Positions 26,765 to 33,369 of a stretch of DNA of 36,677 bases are shown here, one piece after another (the stretch's first letter is position 1; each line of letters opens with the position of its first letter). The notes below the pieces were generated by a model that saw only the letters and a list, made by a program, of their open reading frames with translations, was not told the DNA's origin and searched no databases. The DNA is from a virus. A program made the translations under genes and the position numbers. The stretch lies in the IMG/VR virus record IMGVR_UViG_3300025030_000279, positions 1 through 36,677 of that record. One strand, 5' to 3'.

Positions 26765-28950
26765 GTCGACACCTCCGTTTCAAAACTAATAATGTCACTT
26801 GGCTTTGACTGCCGAGGGATTCTGAATTTGACTTTCTTCAGCACATATGTCGGATTCCCAAGTATCGCTATCCGCTTATAGATGCAGTTACTATTTGTGA
26901 ATCTGTAGATGGTCTTATTGTCCTCCTTCTCTAATCCTTTGCTCGAACAGTACTCGTCGTACGCGTCGATAACTTCATCACGCGTGAGCGTGTCCTGAGT
27001 GTCATCAGTCGTGACTATCTCATCGTACCAGAACCGCGCGTATGTATTGCTCTCGCTTTCCCATTTACGTTTGATCGTGTTTGTGTTCTGGTGTATTGTG
27101 AATCGTCGATTCTTCAAAAGCCGTTTCAAGCCTTCGAGAGACCAGTTCAAAAGCCCGCTCATCTCTTTATCCGTCGTTATCTTGGTGAATATATCCGTGT
27201 CTATTATTTTGTGGTGCGGTTCCGTTTTCTCTTCCGGCAAGACGAATTTATATGGAAAGTTGATCATGATCCACCGATCCCAGAATCCGTCGGTATTGTC
27301 ATGACTTGCTGGTAAGTCGTTACTCGCGAACACCATCTTGGCGTACGGCTTGAATGATATCTTGCTCTTGAACTTCCTGTCCGCGGTCATCTGGTCGCGG
27401 CCAACAATGCTTTTGAAATTCCCGGTGAACTCAAGCGCCTGCTTACTGATGTCCGGACTAAAATTTGCGTATTTGTTATGAAGCTCTATGAGGTTGAATC
27501 CGCCGTCCTCTATCGCTATGAGGCTGAGATTTGTGACGTTCTTCTCTCCGAGCATCTTTCCTAGTGTTGCAATAAGCTTCCCCTTGCCATTCCTTCCGCC
27601 ACCTAAGAACATAACGGCCTTCTCCATGAGCGCATCACGATAGAGAAGATACCCAGCGATTTCTTGTATCGTATCGACTTCCGATTGCGTCTCTACGATG
27701 TCGTGGATAAACGACAATATTTTTTCTGGGCGTGCCTGTGGATCGTAGAACACGGGGAGCTTCGTGAAGAAGCGGTAATCGCTATCGAAATTCATGAGTT
27801 CGAGCGTGTCGATGTTTAAGATGCCGTTTTGCACCGGTAGGAGGTGTACATCCTCATCGATGAAGAAGCGTTCTTTTTCTACATAGCTATCGACTGTTAT
27901 CTTATCGATGACCTTCTTCGCGAAATTGATATCGTAAAGCGGTCCTAAGATGCCGCGGATGTACTCGAGGACATATGTTTTTCCTTCTGGGATATAGATG
28001 CCTTCCTTGTAGATGTATATCTCGGTCTCTTTATCGTCGCGTATTGTTCTTACGTGGTACATCTTTATGAACTCTTCGGCGAGTATCTCTGCTGCGCGGT
28101 ACCGTTTTTTCTTGTCCGCGAAATTGATAAGGATGCTAGTGCGGGTATCGTTACTCATCCCCGCCATCTCTGCAAGCCGTTGTTTCGCATCGATGAATTC
28201 TATACCGTGAATCCATTGCATGAGGTGGAAAATGTTACCGGCTTTATAGCAGTGGAAACAATACCAGACGTTTTTCGTGAAGCTAAAGCACTTACCACCT
28301 TGCGATGTATGACCTAAAGGACACATACACGTGCTTCCTTCTACGGCGTTAATGCCGCTTTGCACGAGAATGTCACGGATGGTGATTTTGCTTTTTATCT
28401 GTACGCAGATGTCGTCGAAGTCGAATACTGCGGGTTTGATATCGGTTTTGTCCTCTTTCTCGTAGACGAGGAGATTATCATCGATGTTAAGGAGGATGGA
28501 TTTGAGGTAAGCATAGGGGAATGTTGCTATCTCCATGTCGTTGACAACGTCATAGGTCGATTGTGTGCTAAGAACGGAGTTTGGACCAACGACCATCTTT
28601 CCGGTTGCCTGGATGTCGGCGGCGCGTTCTCCGGCTTTAGTGCTCAGCGAAAAGCTTTTTGGAGCGTCGACGTCTACGTAGAAGTAGAAATGGTTGAGTT
28701 TCTTACCCGCTGTCCTGACCGTAAAGGTGTTCCGAAACTGTTCTATCTCGAGAAGTCGATCCTGGATGTGTTTCATGTCACAATCGACGACGACCAAACG
28801 GTTGAACCCTGTTGCTACTCCATAGGTGTTATCTCGTATTTCTTCCTGGTAGGGATAATTATGGGTGCTTGTCCAGGCCGATTCTATGGGAAATTTCCCA
28901 TTCGTCTTTATAAATCGGCAAGCACTAAGTTGCTTCGGAATTTGTACCAT
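26761..28950 (-). CDS. Primase-polymerase/SF3 helicase fusion (replication initiator)
   Basis: A 729-residue multidomain protein. Residues 1-160: archaeo-eukaryotic primase-polymerase domain with D56-x-D58 in VVVDCD and HFYFYVDVD. Residues 200-250: a zinc finger, C208-x-C210-x3-H214 and C231-x2-C234, followed by AGNIFHLMQWI, as in CHC2-type primase fingers. Residues 330-570: SF3/D5 helicase with Walker A GGGRNGKGK (450-458), motif C FASNDLP and the arginine in FWDRW (559). The C-terminus has a winged-helix-like segment. It would make primers and unwind DNA at the origin. ATG 28950 follows GGGTGG. It overlaps the RHH gene by 26 bases. Confidence 0.92.
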   Translation of the reverse strand: MVQIPKQLSACRFIKTNGKFPIESAWTSTHNYPYQEEIRDNTYGVATGFNRLVVVDCDMKHIQDRLLEIEQFRNTFTVRTAGKKLNHFYFYVDVDAPKSFSLSTKAGERAADIQATGKMVVGPNSVLSTQSTYDVVNDMEIATFPYAYLKSILLNIDDNLLVYEKEDKTDIKPAVFDFDDICVQIKSKITIRDILVQSGINAVEGSTCMCPLGHTSQGGKCFSFTKNVWYCFHCYKAGNIFHLMQWIHGIEFIDAKQRLAEMAGMSNDTRTSILINFADKKKRYRAAEILAEEFIKMYHVRTIRDDKETEIYIYKEGIYIPEGKTYVLEYIRGILGPLYDINFAKKVIDKITVDSYVEKERFFIDEDVHLLPVQNGILNIDTLELMNFDSDYRFFTKLPVFYDPQARPEKILSFIHDIVETQSEVDTIQEIAGYLLYRDALMEKAVMFLGGGRNGKGKLIATLGKMLGEKNVTNLSLIAIEDGGFNLIELHNKYANFSPDISKQALEFTGNFKSIVGRDQMTADRKFKSKISFKPYAKMVFASNDLPASHDNTDGFWDRWIMINFPYKFVLPEEKTEPHHKIIDTDIFTKITTDKEMSGLLNWSLEGLKRLLKNRRFTIHQNTNTIKRKWESESNTYARFWYDEIVTTDDTQDTLTRDEVIDAYDEYCSSKGLEKEDNKTIYRFTNSNCIYKRIAILGNPTYVLKKVKFRIPRQSKPSDIISFETEVST

Positions 28951-29107
28951 CGGAGCCACCCATTGCGCGCTGCACTTGCTTCACTTTGTCCCGGATCGAT
29001 TTGTTCACAAAATTCGACATTGATGGGTACTCTAACGGGTCGCCCGCTATGATTTGCTTCATTTGCTCCCAAAGATTTGGGTCGATGTCAATGCTTGTTA
29101 CTGGCAT
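28925..29107 (-). CDS. Ribbon-helix-helix regulator, 60 aa
   Basis: First gene of the minus-strand replication module. AGAGGT precedes ATG 29107. A strand (VTSIDIDPNLWEQMKQII) is followed by YPSMSNFVNKSIRDKVKQVQ, the ribbon-helix-helix layout with a Ser/Asn turn between helices. It faces another RHH gene (29383) across the intergenic region, suggesting a pair of repressors acting on the divergent promoters. Confidence 0.8.
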   Translation of the reverse strand: MPVTSIDIDPNLWEQMKQIIAGDPLEYPSMSNFVNKSIRDKVKQVQRAMGGSDGTNSEAT

Positions 29108-29151
29108 GGAATTACCTCTTGTTTATTTTTGGTGATTCTTTAATAAGAAAC

Positions 29152-29159
29152 TATATAAA
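29152..29159 (-). promoter_or_regulatory. Leftward TATA box for the replication module
   Basis: The minus strand reads TTTATATA at 29159-29152. Transcription should start near 29129, leaving a 22-nt leader that includes AGAGGT before ATG 29107. It drives the RHH and primase-helicase genes. Confidence 0.68.
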
Positions 29160-29352
29160 CTTTTTCATTTTTGAGCCCAAGACTACAAGCAAAACACGCA
29201 AAACGACCAGTTCTATACCCCGCGTAAGAACATAAAAATAATTATATAGGATATAGAAACTGCCTGTTTTGCGTGTTTTGCCTGTATTGGGGTGTTTTAG
29301 TTACTTTAGGGTGACAATTACTGTTTTCAATTGGGTGTCAATTTTCGATAGA

Positions 29353-29360
29353 TTTATATA
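29353..29360 (+). promoter_or_regulatory. Rightward TATA box for the packaging module
   Basis: TTTATATA at 29353-29360 lies 30 nt before GTG 29383, matching the spacing at other module-first genes, so RNA should start at the GTG (leaderless). No ribosome-binding site is present. Confidence 0.68.
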
Positions 29361-29382
29361 GTCGAAATTACAGAAAAACAGC

Positions 29383-29514
29383 GTGAAGACGGTTCCGATA
29401 AGCGAAGAAGTCCACGCGCTGATGAAGCAACACCTAGCGAAGCTCACAACGCGTCATAAAACGATCCAGGCATTCGTTGATGCCGCGGTGCGTAGAGCGC
29501 TTACAAAGCGCTAG
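29383..29514 (+). CDS. Ribbon-helix-helix-like regulator, 43 aa
   Basis: GTG 29383 opens a 43-codon frame to TAG 29512-29514. The product (KTVPISEEVHALMKQHLAKL, then KTIQAFVDAAVRRAL) is a minimal RHH: one strand and two helices. The start is supported by a TATA box 30 nt upstream and by the neighbour at 29524, whose ribosome-binding site begins at this stop. First gene of the packaging module and probably a regulator of the divergent promoters. Confidence 0.68.
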   Translation: MKTVPISEEVHALMKQHLAKLTTRHKTIQAFVDAAVRRALTKR

Positions 29515-29523
29515 GAGGGCACG

Positions 29524-29736
29524 GTGGAGCGGAATTATCAGAAAGCCGCCGAAGACATCCGGTATTGCCAGAAATGCGGCCGTTCCGAGTTCTCATGCGT
29601 TTGTGGCTTCTCAGAGCACACCGAGAAGGTCAATAGGACGCAAACGTGTGACCTCTGTCATCGCCAAGTTAACAGGGTGACCATGACTAGCCGCTTATGC
29701 CGCCGTTGCGACCTGGGAGGCTCTAGTGGTCTCTAA
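29524..29736 (+). CDS. Double zinc-ribbon protein, 70 aa
   Basis: GTG 29524 is preceded by AGGAGGG. The product has two cysteine sets: YCQKCGRSEFSCVCG and TCDLCHRQV...LCRRCDLG, forming two CxxC-type knuckles (C-x2-C...C-x-C and C-x2-C...C-x2-C). Its end overlaps the TerS start by 11 bases. It lies just ahead of the terminase genes, so it may bind DNA at the packaging site or control late expression. Confidence 0.68.
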   Translation: MERNYQKAAEDIRYCQKCGRSEFSCVCGFSEHTEKVNRTQTCDLCHRQVNRVTMTSRLCRRCDLGGSSGL

Positions 29737-30220
29737 GAACGCCATAACGATGACAAAGGAGCAGCACACCGCATTCCGTGAAGAATTGAGGCGGCTGATA
29801 GAATCCGGCGAGATATTACGGTATTCGCGCGAACAGCTCTATAAGCAAGTCACAGAGAATTACGGCGTCGCCTCGAGCAGACGCATCGTAGATACGGGGA
29901 TCGCAGAGATTTATAAATCGATTGACATCGACGAAATCGACGTCACGAAGAAACGACTGTACGTCCTCTTCGAGACGCTCTTCCGGGACACCACAAACCT
30001 CCTTGAGAACGCCAAGGACGATTACGAAAAGCGCAAAGCGATAGAGCTCACACTCACCCTTGTCGAAAAGTTCACAGACTTCCTGGAAGCCTTCGGGCTC
30101 AAAGAACGCATAGCGACGACGATCAACATTGGCCTCGAAAAACAGCTCGTCATCATTAAAGAAGCCGAGAAGGTGGTGGACGCCATACCCATCGAGGAGA
30201 AGATTGATGGAGCAACATAA
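29726..30220 (+). CDS. terS: Terminase small subunit
   Basis: A 164-residue, largely helical protein directly upstream of, and overlapping, TerL. An N-terminal helix-turn-helix-like region (TKEQHTAFREELRRLIESGE; YSREQLYKQVTENYGVASSR) precedes a long coiled coil (TNLLENAKDDYEKRKAIELT), the usual TerS layout. It should recognise viral DNA and start packaging. GTG 29726 is taken because GGGAGG lies 5 nt upstream. The identification rests on position and helical layout. Confidence 0.72.
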   Translation: MVSKNAITMTKEQHTAFREELRRLIESGEILRYSREQLYKQVTENYGVASSRRIVDTGIAEIYKSIDIDEIDVTKKRLYVLFETLFRDTTNLLENAKDDYEKRKAIELTLTLVEKFTDFLEAFGLKERIATTINIGLEKQLVIIKEAEKVVDAIPIEEKIDGAT

Positions 30221-32585
30221 AGTCGTCTTGAGCGCGAAACAGCGCGAAGCGTGGAACGCCCTCGTCGACGGAGAATCTAACGAAATCCTCTATGGTGGCG
30301 GAGCCGGTGGTGGGAAAGGGCAACCACTCGACGCGCTCGTCAATACCCCCTTTGGGTATCGACGAATGGGAGACCTGAGAATTGGTAGTAAGGTGTCGAA
30401 CCCCACTGGCGAAGTTTCCGAAGTGATAGCGATACACCCGCTCGGGAACCGGCAACTATTCGAAGTGGCCTTTCTCGACAAAACGTCGACCGAGGTGACG
30501 GGAGATCATTTGTGGCTGGTTTGGGAATCTCATAACGGGCGCAAAGTTAAAGGGAAGGAGATGGGCGGTAGAGAATCGGCGAGAATACGCACAACAGAAG
30601 AACTCTTGCGACTGCAACCGAGGAGATTTAGAATACCGATCAGCGCGGCAATTCCGTATAACGATGTTGCGAGATACTCGCGCAGGCCAATACCGCCCTA
30701 CCTGCTTGGAGTGGTCCTCGGTGACGGGTGGTTGACGGAAAATGTTATCGGGTTCTGCTCGGCGGATAAGGAGATCGTGGAGAAAACGCGGCAACTTGCC
30801 GAATTCAACCCGCCAAGTCGGCAGGGCAATGTCACCATCAACAATTTAAAAGGCGGGCGTTCGAGCAAACTCTACGGGCATTTTGAAAAGTTCGGGCTCA
30901 TCGGAAAAAAATCACACGAGAAATTCATTCCGAAACCCTATCTGCTCGGCACAATTGAGGAGCGCTGGGAATTGCTGCGCGGCCTTATGGATACCGATGG
31001 ATGGGCCGACATCGATGGAGACACACATTTCTGCACAACAAGCCCGCTTCTGCGCGACGATGTTGCGGAACTTGCGCGCTCACTCGGAGCATATGTGACG
31101 CAACACTCGAAGTTTCCAAAGTTCATGCATGATGGTCGAGTGAAGTGCGGAAAAGACGCCTGGGTGCTGAGAATAAAATTCAGGAACTCGTCACTCGCTT
31201 TCTCCTTGAAGAGGAAGATGGAACGCTGCAAGCTAATCGAACCACAAAGCATGGGGAAAGAGATCGCATCCATACGGCCCACAAGAATGGTCGAAGCACA
31301 ATGCATCACGGTGTCGCATCCAAACGGGCTTTATCTCACGAACGATGTCATCGTGACTCACAACAGTTTCATAGGCTGCCTATGGCTTATCGTGATGTGC
31401 CAGCAATACCCGAAGACGCGCTGGCTTATGGGGCGTGCGGTCTTGAAGGCTCTCAAAGAGTCAACGCTCAAAACGTTCATCGACCTCATCGCGGCTCTCG
31501 GATGGGGCGACATCGTGAACATCAATCAGGTCGATGGTAACATCCGATGGGACAACGGTTCTGAGATAATCTTGAAAGACCTCTTCGCGTATCCGAGCGA
31601 TCCAAACTTTGACAGCTTGGGTTCGACGGAATACACGGGCGCGTTTATCGACGAGGCGTCGCAGATATCGTTGAAAGCGAAGAACATCATCATGTCGAGG
31701 ATTCGTTACCGGCTCGATGAGTACGGCCTTATACCGAAGCTTCTCATCTGTAGCAACCCGGCGAAGAACTGGATGTACTCGGATTTCTACAAGCCCGCTG
31801 TTGAGCGAAGGCTTCCGAAGGATAAGAAATTCATCCAGAGTCTCGTCGGCGATAACCCATACATCAGCCCGCATTATATCGAATCGCTCAAGAAGCTTGA
31901 TAAGCTCACGAAGGAACGTCTGCTCTTTGGTAATTGGGAATACGATGATGACCTCGGAAAGCTTTTCAAGTACGAGAGCATCATGAACATTTTTACGAAT
32001 TCCTTCGTGCGACCAGGCGAGAAGTATATTACATGTGACGCCGCGCGCTTGGGGTCAGATATCTGCACCATCTATCTCTGGGACGGTCTGCGAGTTACTG
32101 AAGTACACACATACAAACTGAGTCTCGGCTCAACAATTCGTCGAACAATCACAGAACTCGCAGAGAAGGGCAACGTTCCACGAAGCCATATCTGTATCGA
32201 CGAGGATGGTGTGGGCGGTTTTCTCGTCGATGAATTCCCAGGCTGTCGCGGGTTCGTGAACAACTCCTCACCACTTGGTAAAGAGAACTATGCGAACCTA
32301 AAATCGCAGTGCTATTTCAAACTCGCCGAGTACGTTGAGAAGAACATGATATACTTCGCCGTCGATGACATCGATGTCACGACGAAGCTTATCGAGGACC
32401 TTGAGCAGATAACACAGAAGAACCTCGACAAGGATGAGAAACTAGCGATTGTGAGCAAGGACGTCATCAAGGCGCGTACAGGAAGATCGACGGATTATTC
32501 CGACGCCTTGATGATGCGGATGATTTTCGAGGTCGGGGTGCAGGAATCGTATTCGACGGCAAAGCCTTTGACAACCCGATTTTAA
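30207..32585 (+). CDS. terL: Terminase large subunit, interrupted by in-frame intein
   Basis: A 792-residue precursor; removal of the 349-residue intein gives a 443-residue TerL. Walker A is GGGAGGGK|S with the intein between Lys37 and Ser387. Walker B is GAFIDEASQIS. The C-terminal nuclease has acidic residues in ITCDAARLGSDICTIYLWDG, ICIDEDGVGG and DYSDALMMRM. These are the ATPase motor and headful or site-specific nuclease of tailed viruses. ATG 30207 follows GAGGAG and overlaps terS by 14 bases. TerL can work only after splicing, since the intein splits the ATP-binding loop. Confidence 0.95.
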   Translation: MEQHKVVLSAKQREAWNALVDGESNEILYGGGAGGGKGQPLDALVNTPFGYRRMGDLRIGSKVSNPTGEVSEVIAIHPLGNRQLFEVAFLDKTSTEVTGDHLWLVWESHNGRKVKGKEMGGRESARIRTTEELLRLQPRRFRIPISAAIPYNDVARYSRRPIPPYLLGVVLGDGWLTENVIGFCSADKEIVEKTRQLAEFNPPSRQGNVTINNLKGGRSSKLYGHFEKFGLIGKKSHEKFIPKPYLLGTIEERWELLRGLMDTDGWADIDGDTHFCTTSPLLRDDVAELARSLGAYVTQHSKFPKFMHDGRVKCGKDAWVLRIKFRNSSLAFSLKRKMERCKLIEPQSMGKEIASIRPTRMVEAQCITVSHPNGLYLTNDVIVTHNSFIGCLWLIVMCQQYPKTRWLMGRAVLKALKESTLKTFIDLIAALGWGDIVNINQVDGNIRWDNGSEIILKDLFAYPSDPNFDSLGSTEYTGAFIDEASQISLKAKNIIMSRIRYRLDEYGLIPKLLICSNPAKNWMYSDFYKPAVERRLPKDKKFIQSLVGDNPYISPHYIESLKKLDKLTKERLLFGNWEYDDDLGKLFKYESIMNIFTNSFVRPGEKYITCDAARLGSDICTIYLWDGLRVTEVHTYKLSLGSTIRRTITELAEKGNVPRSHICIDEDGVGGFLVDEFPGCRGFVNNSSPLGKENYANLKSQCYFKLAEYVEKNMIYFAVDDIDVTTKLIEDLEQITQKNLDKDEKLAIVSKDVIKARTGRSTDYSDALMMRMIFEVGVQESYSTAKPLTTRF
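30318..31364 (+). mobile_element. Class 3-like intein with LAGLIDADG homing endonuclease
   Basis: The insertion covers precursor residues 38-386. It begins GQPLDALVNTPFGYRRMGDL, so the first residue is Gly, not Cys or Ser. Block B has T98-x2-H101 followed by W103. Block F has C366 (AQCITV). Block G reads VT384-H385-N386, then Ser387 of the extein. Trp, Cys and Thr at these places are the WCT signature of class 3 inteins. The endonuclease motifs are LLGVVLGDG (acidic D173) and LLRGLMDTDG (D264), both intact, so it may be active and mobile. Confidence 0.85.
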
Positions 32586-32595
32586 AAAGGATAGA

Positions 32596-32632
32596 TATAT
32601 AAAACCCAAATTGCAGAAAATAGTTTTATAAA
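32596..32632 (+). promoter_or_regulatory. Two TATA-like boxes downstream of TerL
   Basis: TATATAAAA (32596-32604) and TTTATAAA (32625-32632) lie between terL and the next gene at 32646. The first would start RNA near 32625, leaving a short leader; the second is too close to the ATG for a transcript that includes it. The second box may not be functional. Confidence 0.4.
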
Positions 32633-32645
32633 CCTAACGGTGTCT

Positions 32646-32879
32646 ATGTTCCGAGTAACCGGGCAAATACTGCGAAGGAATGGCACTGTCCTCTGTGAGA
32701 ATAAACGATACAAACTCATCGAATGGAACGAAACATCATCGCGGGGTCGAACATTCACGTACCTCGTCGTCATGCAAGGATTGAAATATACGCGGCCGGT
32801 GCGACTGGAGCAGTATGAAGTCGCGTACTGGCGCTTACAGATTCAACAGGAGAATAGCGTGGAGGTACAAGTATGGTAG
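32646..32879 (+). CDS. Small beta-rich protein, 77 aa
   Basis: GGTG lies a few bases before ATG 32646; GTG 32640 would add two residues. The product is basic and strand-rich (FRVTGQILRRNGTVLCENKR; RGRTFTYLVVMQGLKY) and ends EVQVW overlapping the next start. It resembles a small SH3- or OB-like barrel. No family recognised. Position between terL and portal suggests a packaging or head accessory protein. Confidence 0.55.
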   Translation: MFRVTGQILRRNGTVLCENKRYKLIEWNETSSRGRTFTYLVVMQGLKYTRPVRLEQYEVAYWRLQIQQENSVEVQVW

Positions 32880-33319
32880 ACATCACAACCGAAAGAACAC
32901 ATCGAATCGATGGCACTGATTATATCGCCATCAAGCGCAGCACGTGGGTGAACGGGGTGGGAAAGCGGGTCACGCAGATAGTCGAAGAGCACGACTTGAC
33001 ACGTGATGAGATCGAAAACGTCATCAACGTTGAGGCCGACGCCGAACTCAAAAACGTCAACGCCGAGATAGAGAAGCTCACCCAAGAGATAGCCGAGGTG
33101 CGCGCAGAGCATCAGGAAGTGTTCGATAGCGAAGAATATCAGAAATTCAAAGAGATGCTCAAAGAAGAGAAGTATCGGAAGTTTTTCCAGCATCTTAACA
33201 CGGAGCGCGAAGTCGTCGGCTTCGAAGGAAGGCTGAAAGAGATGCAGAAAACCGTGCAGGATATCGAAAACTGGCGCGCCCAGATGATAGCACTGCACGA
33301 AGAACTCGACGATTCCTGA
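32873..33319 (+). CDS. Coiled-coil protein, 148 aa
   Basis: GGAGG precedes ATG 32873, which overlaps the upstream stop. A short strand region (YIAIKRSTWVNGVGKRVTQI) leads into a long coiled coil from about residue 45 to the end (LKNVNAEIEKLTQEIAEVRA and on). No cysteines or membrane segment. No family recognised. Next to the portal, it could be an internal scaffold or ejection-related protein, by position only. A T-rich tract follows its stop. Confidence 0.6.
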   Translation: MVDITTERTHRIDGTDYIAIKRSTWVNGVGKRVTQIVEEHDLTRDEIENVINVEADAELKNVNAEIEKLTQEIAEVRAEHQEVFDSEEYQKFKEMLKEEKYRKFFQHLNTEREVVGFEGRLKEMQKTVQDIENWRAQMIALHEELDDS

Positions 33320-33320
33320 G

Positions 33321-33360
33321 TTTTCTTTCTTTAGTTACATTTATAAAAATAAAAACTAAT
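33321..33360 (+). promoter_or_regulatory. 40-bp terminator-promoter module, copy 2
   Basis: Identical over 40 bp to 7062-7101. It holds a T-rich tract and GTTACATTTATAAAA; TTTATAAA is 33340-33347, 30 nt before ATG 33370. A leaderless transcript for the portal operon is predicted. Confidence 0.8.
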
Positions 33361-33369
33361 TCGTGACAC

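Larger units (their letters stand above)
29108..29382. other. Divergent intergenic region with long inverted repeat; candidate origin
   Basis: This is the longest non-coding stretch (275 bp), between divergent modules. It holds a 16-bp perfect inverted repeat (29189-29204 and 29266-29281) that extends, with a few mismatches, to arms of about 29 nt (29189-29217 and 29253-29281). The loop is AT-rich (29218-29252). A short direct repeat, GGGTGNCAATT, occurs twice (29309-29319, 29333-29343). Divergent TATA boxes lie at each edge. The primase-helicase gene is close by. All this fits a replication origin plus control switch, by inference. Confidence 0.55.

Noticed and set aside
28360-29052. 230-codon plus-strand frame opposite the primase-helicase
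   Set aside because: It lies within a gene with clear domains on the other strand, lacks a promoter or ribosome-binding site, and its sequence has no recognisable pattern.
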